Positions 34,626 through 44,339 of a DNA stretch of 64,000 nt are shown here, in pieces (the stretch's first letter is position 1; every line of letters starts with the position of its first letter). Origin of the DNA: Acidiphilium sp. 37-60-79 (GTDB lineage Bacteria > Pseudomonadota > Alphaproteobacteria > Acetobacterales > Acetobacteraceae). A program made the position numbers and the translations under genes. The DNA lies in NCBI GenBank assembly GCA_002279355.1, contig NCBV01000009.1, forward strand, positions 1 to 64,000, given 5' to 3'. The notes under the pieces are model-generated. The model ran no database searches and was not told the DNA's origin. It saw only the letters and a program-made list of their open reading frames with translations.

Positions 34626-35102
34626 ATGCCCAAGGCCGATGCGGAACCATTCTGGCAGGCCAAGCGCCTCGATCAAATGACCGAGGCGGAGTGGGAGTCG
34701 CTATGCGATGGCTGTGGCCGTTGCTGCCTGCATAAGCTGCGTGACGAGGATAATGGCGCGCTTTCATACACCAACGTGGCGTGCCGCCTGCTGGATACGA
34801 CCAGCTGCCAATGCAGCAACTACGCCAATCGGCGTGACTTTGTTCCCGATTGCATTAGCCTGACCGCACAAATGGTCACCGAGCTGGATTGGCTGCCGCC
34901 CTCTTGCGCCTATCGGCGGCTTGCCGATGGGCGCGGGCTGGCACCGTGGCACCCGCTGATATCCGGGGACAAAATGAGCCCGCATGCGGCAGGGGTGAGC
35001 GTGGCGGGTCGTGTGATCAGCGAGGATCATGCCGGTGATTTGGAGTATCATTTGGTCGATTGGCCGCAACGCGACGTGCCGCTTCGCCGAAATCGACGAT
35101 GA
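34626..35102 (+). CDS. YcgN family cysteine-cluster protein (UPF0260)
   Basis: 158-residue protein whose Cys motif DGCGRCCLHKL (about 29-39), further Cys in VACRLLDTTSCQCSNY and FVPDCISL mark it as a YcgN/UPF0260 member, a putative metal-cluster protein of unknown function. It overlaps the M48-like gene by 4 bp and so is part of a three-gene chain with it and maf. The start has no clear ribosome site. Confidence 0.85.
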   Translation: MPKADAEPFWQAKRLDQMTEAEWESLCDGCGRCCLHKLRDEDNGALSYTNVACRLLDTTSCQCSNYANRRDFVPDCISLTAQMVTELDWLPPSCAYRRLADGRGLAPWHPLISGDKMSPHAAGVSVAGRVISEDHAGDLEYHLVDWPQRDVPLRRNRR

Positions 35103-35818
35103 GCACGAACCAGCCCGATCACGAACAAATTCTCGTTGCGGGCCGCCCCGCGGGGCTGCGTTGGCGCCGCAATGTTCGCGCCCGCCGGGTTGCTTTGCGG
35201 GTCAGCCCACTTGATGGCGAAATTATTATCACGCTGCCGCCCCGCGCTTCGCGCCATGCGGGCTTGACGCTGCTGCGTGCGCACGAAAATTGGGTTGCGG
35301 ATCGGCTCGCCGCATTGCCCAAGCCCAGCCACTGGCGATCCGGCGGCACTGTGCCGATTAACAATATTGCGCACCGCATCATCCATGACCCGCTTTGGCG
35401 CGGCGCTGCCCGCATTTCGCTTCGCCCCGAGCCGAGCATCACCCTTGGCGGCGGTGCCGAGTTCCTTACCCGGCGCTTGCGCGACGCGCTGATCGCCCGT
35501 GCCCGTGAGCAATTCACCGCTAAAGCCACCGCCAAAGCCATCTTGATCAATCGCCGGATTGCTGGCCTTCGGATCAAAGATACCACCTCCCGCTGGGGCA
35601 GTTGCGCGCCGGATGGCACGTTGATGTTTTCCTGGCGGCTGATTATGGCGCCCGATTATGTGCAGGATTACGTTATTGGCCACGAGGTTGCGCATTTGCG
35701 TGAAATGAATCACAGCCCCGCCTTTTGGGCGCTCACCGAACGGCTCACCCCGCATCGGGATGCCGCGACCCAATGGCTGGCCACACACGGCCCGGCGTTG
35801 CTGCGGATCGGCGCATGA
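35099..35818 (+). CDS. YgjP/M48-like metallopeptidase family protein (DUF45)
   Basis: 239 residues from ATG 35099, overlapping both neighbours by 4 bp. The zinc motif HEVAH is in VIGHEVAHLREMNHSPAFW, with DTTSRWGSCAPDGTLMFSWRLIMAP upstream, the usual signature of the YgjP/DUF45 group. Members are annotated as SprT-like or M48 metallopeptidases; the E. coli relative YgjP is reported to act on UTP. The substrate here is unknown. Context with maf suggests a house-cleaning role. Confidence 0.85.
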   Translation: MSTNQPDHEQILVAGRPAGLRWRRNVRARRVALRVSPLDGEIIITLPPRASRHAGLTLLRAHENWVADRLAALPKPSHWRSGGTVPINNIAHRIIHDPLWRGAARISLRPEPSITLGGGAEFLTRRLRDALIARAREQFTAKATAKAILINRRIAGLRIKDTTSRWGSCAPDGTLMFSWRLIMAPDYVQDYVIGHEVAHLREMNHSPAFWALTERLTPHRDAATQWLATHGPALLRIGA

Positions 35819-36402
35819 TCATTCTGGCCAGCGCGTCGGCGTCGCGCGCCGCGATTCTGCACCATGCCGGTCTGCCGTTCGAGGCGATGCCCGCCCATAT
35901 CGATGAGTCAGCGATCAAGCTCGCCGGAGCGGCAGCGGGCGAGACGCCGGGGGCCGTGGCGCAAACATTGGCGCGCCTCAAGGCGCAACGGATTTCGGCG
36001 CGTTGCCCGGCGGCGCTGGTGATTGGTGCCGATCAAATTCTTTCGGCGGGTGATGTTTGGTTCGATAAGCCGGAATCGACCGCCGAGGCAGAAAGCCATC
36101 TGCGCCGCTTAAGGGGTCAGACCCATACGCTCCATACGGCGGTGTGCTGCCTGCGCGATAGCCAGATGATTTGGCACCATCTCGCGACACCGACGCTGAC
36201 GATGCGTGCGTTGTCGGATGATTTTATTGCCGATTATCTGGCGGCTGAGGGTGATGATTGTCTGTCCAGCGTGGGCGCTTATCGACTGGAGGGGCGCGGG
36301 ATTCAGCTATTTGAGCGCATCGATGGTGATTTTTTCGCGATTCTAGGCTTGCCGATTTTGCCATTGCTCGGATTTTTGCGCCAGCACGGCGCGGTGGGCT
36401 AG
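35815..36402 (+). CDS. Maf family nucleoside triphosphate pyrophosphatase
   Basis: Nucleotide pyrophosphatase of the Maf group (hydrolyses dTTP/UTP or modified pyrimidine triphosphates), 195 residues. Hallmarks: SASASRAAIL at the N-terminus, DESAIK, VIGADQIL, LHTAVCC and the end SSVGAYRLEGRGIQLFERIDGDFFAILGLP. The overlap ATGA with the metallopeptidase gene implies coupling. It converges on hrcA with 83 bp between, which holds an imperfect hairpin. Confidence 0.9.
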   Translation: MIILASASASRAAILHHAGLPFEAMPAHIDESAIKLAGAAAGETPGAVAQTLARLKAQRISARCPAALVIGADQILSAGDVWFDKPESTAEAESHLRRLRGQTHTLHTAVCCLRDSQMIWHHLATPTLTMRALSDDFIADYLAAEGDDCLSSVGAYRLEGRGIQLFERIDGDFFAILGLPILPLLGFLRQHGAVG

Positions 36403-36435
36403 ATGGCCTTTGTTTGCCGATCAATTTTATTGGTT

Positions 36436-36488
36436 TAGAGCAATGCGCTAGCCGATGGGTGCCGCCGAAACCGCATGATCGCGCTCTA
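36436..36488. terminator. Imperfect hairpin between convergent maf and hrcA
   Basis: TAGAGC (36436-36441) pairs with GCTCTA (36483-36488) and inner ATGCG (36443-36447) with CGCAT (36472-36476). The start TAGAGCAAT resembles the palindromic element after tonB (TAGAGCATT). It may serve as a two-way terminator; the right end touches the hrcA stop codon. Confidence 0.35.
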
Positions 36489-37571
36489 TCCCAAGAGCCG
36501 ACCAATCACCCGTGCTGTGTAATCAACCACCGGGATGATCCGGCCATAATTGATCCGCGTCGGCCCGATCACCCCGATGGCGCCGACAATGCGATCATCG
36601 CGATTGCGCGCCGGTGCAACGATCATCGACACACCGGCGGTGCCGAACACGCTGCTTTCCGCCCCGATAAAAATTCGCACCCCGTCTGACCCTTCTGCCA
36701 GTTCCAGTAGTTTCAGCATGGTTTCCTGATGTTCCAGTTGATCGAACAAGGTTTGGATCGCGCCGAGCTTTTCCACCTGATCAATATCCGCGAGCAATCG
36801 AGCCTGCCCCCGCACGATCAGCGATCCGCCGCGCCCCTCGGCGGACCAGGTGGCTAAACCGGCCTCCACCACGCTGCTCGCGAGCGCATCGAGCGCCGTT
36901 CGGCTCGCAGCGCGGTCCTCAGCGACGCGGGTGCGCAATTCGGGCAATGTTCGGCCCGAGAGCTGGGCGTTCAAATAATTTCCAGCCTCTTGCAGGGCTG
37001 AAGGCGGCAAGCCGGGCGGTATTTCGATCACCCGGTTTTCCACTTGTCCATCGGCGGTCACCAGCACAACCAATGCTCGGCCCGGACCAAGCGGCACGAA
37101 TTCGATATGTTTGACCGGCCCCTCGGATTTCGGCGCCAAAACCAGCCCCGCCGCCGAGGAAAGCCCGGCGAGCAAGGTTGAGGCTTCGGTCAGCACATCT
37201 TGCATTGAGCGGTTGGATTGGCTGAGCGCATGCTCGATCACATCGCGTTCATCATCGGATAATTCGCCGAAATGCAGCAACCCATCGACAAATAGCCGCA
37301 AGCCGCGATCGGTCGGCAAGCGGCCTGCCGAGACATGCGGCGAGAATAAGAGCCCTGCATCGGTCAAATCCGCCATCACGTTGCGAATCGTCGCTGCCGA
37401 GAGGCTCAACGGCAAACGGCGCGACAAAGTGCGGCTACCGACCGGTTCGCCGGTTTCGACATATTGTTCAACAATTTCCCGCAAAATTGCGGCGGAGCGG
37501 GCGTCAAGCCCCGGCGGAATCCTCGCCTGCGCACGATGGGACGGACGCTTGGGTGACTGGCTCTGGTCCAT
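36486..37571 (-). CDS. hrcA: Heat-inducible transcriptional repressor HrcA
   Basis: HrcA represses groESL/dnaK genes by binding CIRCE and is activated by GroEL. 361 residues from ATG 37571; an upstream in-frame ATG at 37610 would intrude into the divergent promoter region. The winged helix (about 15-90: AAILREIVEQYVETGEPVGSRTLSRRLPLSLSAATIRNVMADL) and YINYGRI-like end (RINYGRIIPVVDYTARVIGRLLG) are diagnostic. grpE is not adjacent. No CIRCE sequence is seen between hrcA and rph. Confidence 0.95.
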   Translation of the reverse strand: MDQSQSPKRPSHRAQARIPPGLDARSAAILREIVEQYVETGEPVGSRTLSRRLPLSLSAATIRNVMADLTDAGLLFSPHVSAGRLPTDRGLRLFVDGLLHFGELSDDERDVIEHALSQSNRSMQDVLTEASTLLAGLSSAAGLVLAPKSEGPVKHIEFVPLGPGRALVVLVTADGQVENRVIEIPPGLPPSALQEAGNYLNAQLSGRTLPELRTRVAEDRAASRTALDALASSVVEAGLATWSAEGRGGSLIVRGQARLLADIDQVEKLGAIQTLFDQLEHQETMLKLLELAEGSDGVRIFIGAESSVFGTAGVSMIVAPARNRDDRIVGAIGVIGPTRINYGRIIPVVDYTARVIGRLLG

Positions 37572-37639
37572 GAGCTTAGAGTCGGCTATCGCAGCGCGGA
37601 AATCAAGCATTGATACCCCCCAACCGCAGGAGCCTTTTC

Positions 37640-38368
37640 ATGACCCTATTCACGCGCCCGTCTGGCCGCGCCCATAACGCCCTGCGCCGGGTGGAAATCA
37701 TCACCGGCTTTTCCCATCACGCCGAAGGCTCGGCGCTGATCCGCATGGGCGGCACCGAAGTGCTGTGTGCCGCCAGCGTTGAGGGAAAGGTGCCGAGCTT
37801 CATGCGCAATTCCGGCCAGGGCTGGGTGACCGCCGAATATGGCATGCTCCCCCGCGCCACCCATACGCGCGGCGACCGGGAAGCCGCGCGCGGCAAGCAA
37901 TCGGGCCGCACCCAGGAAATCCAACGGCTGATTGGCCGCTCATTGCGTGCCGTGGTTGATCGTGCGGCGCTGGGGGAAATGACCATTACCCTCGATTGCG
38001 ACGTGCTGAACGCTGATGGTGGCACGCGCTGTGCCGCGATTACCGGCTCCTATGTCGCGCTCGCCTTGGCGATCCGCCATTTGCAAACCAGCAATGTGCT
38101 GAAAACCAACCCGTTGATTGGTCAAGTCGCTGCGGTTTCCTGCGGGATCATCGAGGCAACTGGTTTGCTTGATCTCGATTACGCTGAAGATTCCAATGCC
38201 GAGGCGGATGCTAATTTCGTGCTCACCGCCGCGGGCGGTATCGTCGAAATCCAGGCGACGGCGGAGAAATCGACCTTCGATGATGCGGCGTTCGCACAAT
38301 TGCTCGGTTTGGCACGAACCGGCACGGCCGCGCTCTTTGCCGCCCAGCGCACCGCCCTCGGGGAATAA
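37640..38368 (+). CDS. rph: Ribonuclease PH
   Basis: Phosphorolytic 3' exoribonuclease trimming tRNA precursors, 242 residues. AGGAG (37628-37632) 7 bp upstream supports ATG 37640. Signatures include [50 protein letters not shown] and [19 protein letters not shown]. It is followed after 3 bp by rdgB, the usual alphaproteobacterial pair, and is divergent from hrcA. Confidence 0.96.
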   Translation: MTLFTRPSGRAHNALRRVEIITGFSHHAEGSALIRMGGTEVLCAASVEGKVPSFMRNSGQGWVTAEYGMLPRATHTRGDREAARGKQSGRTQEIQRLIGRSLRAVVDRAALGEMTITLDCDVLNADGGTRCAAITGSYVALALAIRHLQTSNVLKTNPLIGQVAAVSCGIIEATGLLDLDYAEDSNAEADANFVLTAAGGIVEIQATAEKSTFDDAAFAQLLGLARTGTAALFAAQRTALGE

Positions 38369-38371
38369 GCC

Positions 38372-38986
38372 ATGCTGCGCCTGAACCCGGGCAGCACTTT
38401 GGTGATTGCGACGCATAACCAAGGCAAACGCCAGGAATTCGCGACGCTCTTGGCCCCGGCGGGCATCATCTGCACCGATGCTGCGGCTCTCAACCTTGCC
38501 GAGCCCGAGGAAACCGGCGTTGATTTCGCGGCGAACGCCCAGATCAAGGCGCGGAGCGCGGCCCGCGCCACCGGTTTGGCGGCGCTCGCGGATGATTCCG
38601 GCCTGTCAGTGGCGGCTCTTGGTGGTGCACCTGGCTTGCGCTCTGCCCGGTTCGCCCAAGAATGCGGCGGCTACACCGAGGCAATGGCGCGCGTAATCGG
38701 CGCCAGTCGGGGCGATAATCGCGCTTGGTTCACGTGCGCGTTGTGCTTAGCGCTGCCAACCGGTGAAACCGCGACTTATTTGGGTTTTTGCCATGGCATC
38801 ATTGCCGAACAACCACGCGGGACCAGTGGCTTCGGCTATGATCCGATTTTTGTGCCTTCAGGGCAAACCGCGAGTTTTGCCGAATTGTCCGCAGACCAAA
38901 AACACCAGATCAGTCATCGCGCGCGGGCCATCCGGCAGCTTCTGGCGATGTTGTCAGCTCTCAACCAACCGGCGGCGCCGTATTGA
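38372..38986 (+). CDS. rdgB: Non-canonical purine NTP pyrophosphatase (RdgB/HAM1)
   Basis: House-cleaning enzyme that removes ITP/XTP from the nucleotide pool. 204 residues; N-terminal ATHNQGKRQEF, ADDSGLSVAALGGAPGLRSARFA and GTSGFGYDPIFVPSGQ are the family motifs. It begins 3 bp after rph, sharing its transcript. Its last 26 bp overlap the convergent GST gene. Confidence 0.96.
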   Translation: MLRLNPGSTLVIATHNQGKRQEFATLLAPAGIICTDAAALNLAEPEETGVDFAANAQIKARSAARATGLAALADDSGLSVAALGGAPGLRSARFAQECGGYTEAMARVIGASRGDNRAWFTCALCLALPTGETATYLGFCHGIIAEQPRGTSGFGYDPIFVPSGQTASFAELSADQKHQISHRARAIRQLLAMLSALNQPAAPY

Positions 38987-39560
38987 GCATCGCGGGCAGC
39001 TCCGCGATCGGGGCAAACCAATCCGCCAGCCTTGGATGATCCGTCCGCCAATCTTCCGCCCCGAACCGGAAATCGAGATAGCCAAGCGCGCAGGCCACGC
39101 TCACCGCGCCAATATCCGCAAGCGCCCCCAAGGATTCGCGTTCGAGCATGGCGAGCGCCCGATCCACCGCGTGGCTTTGCCGCGCCATGAAGGTTTCGCG
39201 CGCGGCATCGATCGGTTTGGCACTTTCCATCCGCCGCGCCACCGCAGCATCCAAAATGCCATCGCCCACTGCCTGCAATCGCAAGGCCACCCAGCGTGCC
39301 GCACCAGCCGGCGGAAACAGCGCCAACGCATCGCCCACACCATCAAGATATTCGCAAATCACCGGACTATCGAATAAGGCAAACCCATCCTCGGTCAGCA
39401 GACACGGCACTTTCGAGAGCGGATTTTCTGCGACCAACGAAGCCGGACTCTCATGCGGATTGGTCGGAATTTTTTCGATCCGTTGGTCAATCCTGCGGAG
39501 CATTGCGCAGACCATGACTTTGCGCACATAGGGGCTGGTCGCTGAATAAAACAACTTCAT
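38961..39560 (-). CDS. Glutathione S-transferase family protein
   Basis: 199-residue GST-like protein from ATG 39560 (MKLFYSATSPYVRKVMV). The thioredoxin-fold N-terminus has SPYVRKV in place of a catalytic Cys motif, and NPLSKVPCLLTEDGFALFDSPVICEYLD carries the glutathione-binding cis-Pro and DS residues. The C-terminal helical domain follows. Such stand-alone GSTs often act on xenobiotics or as reductases; the substrate is unknown. Its 3' end overlaps rdgB. Confidence 0.88.
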   Translation of the reverse strand: MKLFYSATSPYVRKVMVCAMLRRIDQRIEKIPTNPHESPASLVAENPLSKVPCLLTEDGFALFDSPVICEYLDGVGDALALFPPAGAARWVALRLQAVGDGILDAAVARRMESAKPIDAARETFMARQSHAVDRALAMLERESLGALADIGAVSVACALGYLDFRFGAEDWRTDHPRLADWFAPIAELPAMLNTAPPVG

Positions 39561-39619
39561 CGCTATGGTCCTCATCGTTGGATCTCATCTTTGTCGTTGC
39601 GGGACTTGTTCAAGCCCGT

Positions 39620-40492
39620 TTAGCCATCGAGCTCGTGAAATAACGTATAATCGATGGCAAATGTGCCATCCTCCGCCCGGTCAAAAATATCAGCAAAGCG
39701 TGCGCCAAACCGAATATCGGCCGGTCCATAAATATGCCGCGCCGCGACAGTTGCCAGCAGCGTGTCATCGAGCCCGGTGAGCATCGCCAGAAGCACCATA
39801 TTTTGGGCTTTCATCGCGGCTTCATCCAACCCATATAGAGGGCTGTCTGGCCCCAGACGATGAATGACGGTCCAGGACAGCGCGAAAGCGGGAGAATTGG
39901 CGCGCTCTAACGGCAGATCGATCAATCGCCGCATCGCGTTAGCATCCTCATCCAATTCATCGCGGATCAGTGTGAGTGTCATGCGAGCATCGGTGAGCTG
40001 GTTGCGTCGTTGGTTGGCAACGCGAAACATCAAAGAATTTTCGCCGCGTAACCGATGCACCACCATGATCCGTGAAAACAGCACCCGCGCCTGCGGCCGT
40101 GAGAGGCGAGCGAATAATAGGCCAGTGGCCAGCGCCGTTGCTAACAGGCCGATGATGATTTCGACGCTCGCGATCGAATTCGCCACGATCGATCGCGGAT
40201 ATAACGCGCCATAGCCGGTGGTAGAAAATGTTTGCACGGAGAAAAACACATCATCGCCGAAATCGCCGGGCCGTGCCCCGCCGATGCCGCCAGCGATGGC
40301 ATAGATGACGCCAAAAATAAGGTTAATCAACACAATACTGCCGGCGAGCAGCGCCAACAGCGCCAGAAGCCGCATGGTCATCAACCCATGAAACACATCG
40401 CCCAAGCCTGACCGCGCCACGCCGCGCCGCTCAATCCGGCGCAGCACATCAGCAGAAAATGGCGCGGCTTGCTTACGCGGTCGCCGCGCCAT
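39620..40492 (-). CDS. Inward-rectifier potassium channel (KirBac-type)
   Basis: 290-residue K+ channel: an N-terminal slide helix, two transmembrane helices (about 41-70 and 105-130), and a selectivity filter TTGYG at 91-95, followed by a cytoplasmic Ig-like domain (MVVHRLRGENSLMFRVANQRRNQLTDARMTLTLI) characteristic of Kir channels. ATG 40492 lies 9 bp past the ftsZ stop; a GTG at 40501 abuts the stop directly. It is therefore probably on the dcw transcript, an unusual place for a channel gene. Confidence 0.9.
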   Translation of the reverse strand: MARRPRKQAAPFSADVLRRIERRGVARSGLGDVFHGLMTMRLLALLALLAGSIVLINLIFGVIYAIAGGIGGARPGDFGDDVFFSVQTFSTTGYGALYPRSIVANSIASVEIIIGLLATALATGLLFARLSRPQARVLFSRIMVVHRLRGENSLMFRVANQRRNQLTDARMTLTLIRDELDEDANAMRRLIDLPLERANSPAFALSWTVIHRLGPDSPLYGLDEAAMKAQNMVLLAMLTGLDDTLLATVAARHIYGPADIRFGARFADIFDRAEDGTFAIDYTLFHELDG

Positions 40493-40501
40493 TTTGAGCA
40501 C

Positions 40502-42100
40502 TCAGGATTGTTGACGGCGCAGGAATGCCGGGATCTCCAAGGCAACGTCCTCGGCGTGAGTTTGACGGACCATCGGTTGTGGCACGGCCTGTGCTTGAGC
40601 CTGAGGTGTTTGATAGTTCGGTTGCTGCATCATCGGTGTCGTGTGCGGTGATACAGCCATTTGCGGATGCGGCGCAGGGGCCAAATAGCCGCGCGATGGC
40701 TCCGTGCGAGGCGCTTCAGGCTCGGATGCGCGGAACCCGCTGGTCATCCGCGAAAACAGATTGCCCCGCTTGGTCGGCTCCGGCGCGGGCCCACGCGGCG
40801 CCTCACGATAGGCGGGTGCCGCTGCCGGTGCCCGCAGCGCCGGGGCTATGCCATAGGGGCTCATCGGTGCTGGCTGGCGTGTCTCTTCGATCGCCGCCGA
40901 TTGATCAAGCACGATCGGTGCGGCTTCACCCACCACACTGAGGGCAGGCCCTTGCGCGGGCATGGTGTGCAGCAAGCCCTGCGGTGCGATTCCCGGTTGA
41001 CCGCCTCCGTGCTGCATCATGCCGATCGGCTGACCATGGGCCTGCGGCATCGTCCCGGCCACGGCATCGACCATCATGCTGCCACCGCCCACCGCGACCA
41101 GCCGGGGCCGCTCGGCCTGAGCGGGCGTTGCGGTGTCAATGCCGGTCGCGACCACCGAAACCCGCACCCGGCCGCCCAAGCTCTCATCGAGCGCCATACC
41201 GAACATGATGTTGGCGTCTTCGTCCGCCTCCTCGCGAATCCGATTGGCCGCTTGATCCACCTCGAACAATGTCAAATCGGAGCTGCCGGTAATATTGATC
41301 AGCAGGCCGCGCGCGCCTTTCATGTTGGTTTCTTCCAACAGAGGATTAGAAATCGCTGCTTCCGCTGCGCGCATCGCCCGGTCTTCGCCTTCGGCCTCAC
41401 CTGTGCCCATCATCGCTTTGCCCATTTCGGACATTACCGAGCGGACGTCGGCATAATCAAGATTGATCTCGCCAGGGACCACCATCAAATCGGTCACGCC
41501 GCGCACACCCATATATAACACATGGTCGGCCATCGCGAAGGCTTCTTTCCAGCCAGTGCGCTCATTCGCGACCTTGAACAAATTTTGATTGGGAATAACA
41601 ATCAAGGTATCAACAAAATTTTGCAGTTCAGCGATGCCTTCCTCTGCGGCGCGCATCCGCCGCTTGCCTTCAAACGCGAAGGGCTTGGTCACCACGCCGA
41701 TGGTCAGTATGCCGCGCTCGCGCGCCATACGCGCAATCACGGGTGCGGCGCCCGTGCCGGTGCCACCACCCATCCCGGCAGTGATGAAGGCCATGTGTGC
41801 ACCATCGAGTTGACGGGCCAATTCATCTTCGGCCTCTTCCGCCGACGCACGGCCAACTTCTGGCTTACCACCGGCACCGTTGCCCTGGGTGATATGCGGC
41901 CCAAGCTGGATCCGCCGCTCGGCGCGTGATAGCAAAAGCTGTTGCGCATCGGTATTCGCAACAACAAATTCAACACCGGGCAGATTCAAAGCGATCATGT
42001 TGTTCACCGCATTGGTGCCGCCGCCGCCCACACCGAACACAGCAATGCGCGGGGTAAAATCGGTATGATTCGTTTTTTGCACGGTTAGATTTAAGGTCAT
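40502..42100 (-). CDS. ftsZ: Cell division GTPase FtsZ
   Basis: Tubulin-like GTPase that forms the Z-ring. 532 residues: an N-terminal GTPase domain with [15 protein letters not shown] (tubulin signature) and ANTDAQQL near the front, then a Pro/Ala-rich linker of about 180 residues and the C-terminal peptide [13 protein letters not shown] that binds FtsA and others. AAGGAG at 42107-42112, 6 bp before ATG 42100, fixes the start and rejects the 14-residue upstream extension. The long linker is common in alphaproteobacteria. Last dcw gene here. Confidence 0.98.
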   Translation of the reverse strand: MTLNLTVQKTNHTDFTPRIAVFGVGGGGTNAVNNMIALNLPGVEFVVANTDAQQLLLSRAERRIQLGPHITQGNGAGGKPEVGRASAEEAEDELARQLDGAHMAFITAGMGGGTGTGAAPVIARMARERGILTIGVVTKPFAFEGKRRMRAAEEGIAELQNFVDTLIVIPNQNLFKVANERTGWKEAFAMADHVLYMGVRGVTDLMVVPGEINLDYADVRSVMSEMGKAMMGTGEAEGEDRAMRAAEAAISNPLLEETNMKGARGLLINITGSSDLTLFEVDQAANRIREEADEDANIMFGMALDESLGGRVRVSVVATGIDTATPAQAERPRLVAVGGGSMMVDAVAGTMPQAHGQPIGMMQHGGGQPGIAPQGLLHTMPAQGPALSVVGEAAPIVLDQSAAIEETRQPAPMSPYGIAPALRAPAAAPAYREAPRGPAPEPTKRGNLFSRMTSGFRASEPEAPRTEPSRGYLAPAPHPQMAVSPHTTPMMQQPNYQTPQAQAQAVPQPMVRQTHAEDVALEIPAFLRRQQS

Positions 42101-42163
42101 GGGAAACTCCTTAGGAAAGATTGAGGGATAACGAAAGGACAACCAACTGAGCGGGGGCGCGCA

Positions 42164-43465
42164 TCACAATCGCTCCCGCAGATACGCACTTATTTTTCCG
42201 AACATGCCGCGCCGCGGCTCTGCCGATAAATCAAGATCATGCAAGGTCTGGCCGTCACCTGTGGCAAAAGCAAGCAAGCCAGTTAGGGTCGAAAAATTCG
42301 GGCCGGTTGCGCTGTCGGGTAGGCCAATCACCCCAAAGGGCCGACCAATGCGCACTTGTCGCTTTAGGATCTCTGCCGCCAGTTCCCGTGCCCCAACCAG
42401 CTGCGCCGCCCCACCCGTCAACACCACGCGGTTGCCCGCCGCAGGGCCGAGGCCCGAGGTGTCGATTCGGTCGCGTGCCAATTCAAAAATCTCTTCCAAT
42501 CGAGGGCGGATCACGGAAACCAACGCGCTGCGCGGCACTTTTGCAATCTGGTGCTCCGCCTCACCGACCATTGGTACCGGAAGCATTTCTCGCGCATCAT
42601 CTGGGCTCGGCTGGCAGGTGCCATAAAGCGTCTTCAATCGCTCCGCATGCGCAACATGAGTTGAAAGCAGCCGCGCTACATCATTGGTCACATGCTGGCC
42701 GCCCACCGGCAATTGTGCTGTGTGCAAAACCTGCCCCTCGGCAAACACCGCGAGTGTGGTCGTGCCACCGCCCATGTCAATCACAATTGAGCCCAGTGTG
42801 CGTTCATCTTCAACGAGCGTGGCTAAGCCAGAGGCGAAAGGTGCTGATACCATTCCAGCGATTTCCAACTCACAGCGCGCCAAACAGGCGGCCACACTCT
42901 TGATCGCGGTGCGTGAAGCGTCCACCACATGCAGTCGCGCTGTTAGTGTTTCACAGAACAACCCGCGTGGATCGGCAACCCCGTCAGTTTCATCGGTGGC
43001 AAAGCCGAGCGGGAGCACGTGGATGGTACCGCGTCCTTCGGCATTCGCCCGAGCGCGCGCCTCGCGCACCACCCGGCGAATATCATCCTCCACGACCGGC
43101 CTACCATCAATCGGCCATTGAACATTGAACAGTCGGCTTTCCGGCTGGCCACACGACAAATTCACTACCACCGATTTGAGCCGAGTATCGGCCATATCCT
43201 CAGCGGCACCCACCGCTGCGCGAATGGCTTTTTCGGCTTCGTCCAAATCGACAATACCGCCTGACTTGATGCCTCGGCTCTTTTGCCACCCAAAGCCTAA
43301 CGCCCTGAGCCGACCGTCACTTTCTGCGCGGCCGATCAAGCAGGCAATTTTCGACGAACCAATATCAAGCACGCCGAACGGTCCGGTGCGGGTGGGGCGC
43401 GGTCGCGTCTCCACGTTACGCGGTGGCGGCGGGCTTATGCCGGTGCGGTTGGATAGGTCGTTCAT
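42164..43465 (-). CDS. ftsA: Cell division protein FtsA
   Basis: Actin-like ATPase that tethers FtsZ to the membrane. 433 residues; FGVLDIGSSKIACLIGR is the phosphate-1 motif, IVIDMGGGTTTLAVF the phosphate-2 motif, and RVVLTGGAAQLVGARELA the adenosine motif. The C-terminus GMFGKISAYLRERL is an amphipathic membrane-targeting helix. An excellent AAGGAGGT (43472-43479, 6 bp spacing) overlaps the end of ftsQ and fixes ATG 43465. Confidence 0.97.
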   Translation of the reverse strand: MNDLSNRTGISPPPPRNVETRPRPTRTGPFGVLDIGSSKIACLIGRAESDGRLRALGFGWQKSRGIKSGGIVDLDEAEKAIRAAVGAAEDMADTRLKSVVVNLSCGQPESRLFNVQWPIDGRPVVEDDIRRVVREARARANAEGRGTIHVLPLGFATDETDGVADPRGLFCETLTARLHVVDASRTAIKSVAACLARCELEIAGMVSAPFASGLATLVEDERTLGSIVIDMGGGTTTLAVFAEGQVLHTAQLPVGGQHVTNDVARLLSTHVAHAERLKTLYGTCQPSPDDAREMLPVPMVGEAEHQIAKVPRSALVSVIRPRLEEIFELARDRIDTSGLGPAAGNRVVLTGGAAQLVGARELAAEILKRQVRIGRPFGVIGLPDSATGPNFSTLTGLLAFATGDGQTLHDLDLSAEPRRGMFGKISAYLRERL

Positions 43466-43478
43466 TGACAGACCTCCT

Positions 43479-44339
43479 TCATGAGTGCTTCGGCTTGATG
43501 GTTGCGGAGGCAGGCTGTGCATAAGGCCTCACAATCAACCGATCATGCAGCCGCAAATCGATCATCCGCACCGGCCGATCGAGTAGGGAAATTTTGTCAT
43601 CCGCCCGGTGCAAGACCGCCAGCGCGGCGTTCAAATGCCGTGACGGCAATTCGACCACCGCATGATCGCGCAAAATCAAGTTCCAGCGCAGATTATCAAT
43701 CCATTCGGCGGCTATTACCGCGGCACCAATCGTCGCATGGCGTTGCAGCAATGCTAACAGCGCTCCAGCATGCGCCGGAGCTTGCGCACCCACAAACAGC
43801 AATAAGCCCGGATCTCGTGCGTGCGCAGCGGTACCGCCACGCGCCTCGATCACCGAACCATCGGTGCCAATCAGGGCAAATCCGTGGTCAGGTCGTTGCC
43901 AAATTCCTGCCGGTGCCCGCTCATCAATTCGAATTTGCACAGTTGCAGGCAGCAACCGTTCCACGACCGCCTGGCGCACGACCCCAAGCTGTTCCAGCTT
44001 TCGGGCAGCACGGCCGGGAGCCACATCAAAAATGGGCATACCATCGCGTAGTCCCAGCGCCGCCTCAATCGCGGGCTTGGGTGTGGTAATGACGCCATCA
44101 ATGACCACGTGTCGTACCCGGAATCCCATATTCCCTAGCGTCGAAACCAATGTCTGACGGATGCCACGATGCGGTCTACCGGCGACTAATCGCCAACCGA
44201 TCGGCACCGCTAACACCAGTGAGCCAACCAACATGAGCAGTGCTGCGGGCTTGAGCACACGCCGTGCGCGTCGCATCATCAACGTGCGCTCGCTCGGCCG
44301 ATCCTGGATTTTTCGACTTTTCGGCTTCACTCGCGGCAT
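43479..44339 (-). CDS. ftsQ: Cell division protein FtsQ
   Basis: Bitopic divisome protein, 286 residues: a basic cytoplasmic N-terminus, one transmembrane helix (about 31-50), then the POTRA domain (VRHVVIDGVITTPKPAIEAALGLRDGMPIFDV) and a beta domain (VQIRIDERAPAGIWQRPDHGFALIGTDG). It overlaps ddl by 13 bp and lies 13 bp upstream of ftsA, the usual ddl-ftsQ-ftsA order. Confidence 0.94.
   Translation of the reverse strand: MPRVKPKSRKIQDRPSERTLMMRRARRVLKPAALLMLVGSLVLAVPIGWRLVAGRPHRGIRQTLVSTLGNMGFRVRHVVIDGVITTPKPAIEAALGLRDGMPIFDVAPGRAARKLEQLGVVRQAVVERLLPATVQIRIDERAPAGIWQRPDHGFALIGTDGSVIEARGGTAAHARDPGLLLFVGAQAPAHAGALLALLQRHATIGAAVIAAEWIDNLRWNLILRDHAVVELPSRHLNAALAVLHRADDKISLLDRPVRMIDLRLHDRLIVRPYAQPASATIKPKHS

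Noticed and set aside
37572-37639. CIRCE element for HrcA autoregulation
   Set aside because: The hrcA-rph intergenic region contains no TTAGCACTC-N9-GAGTGCTAA-like dyad.
39561-39619. lpxC or another dcw gene after ftsZ
   Set aside because: Downstream of ftsZ are only the KirBac channel and then the GST gene; no lpxC motif is present.
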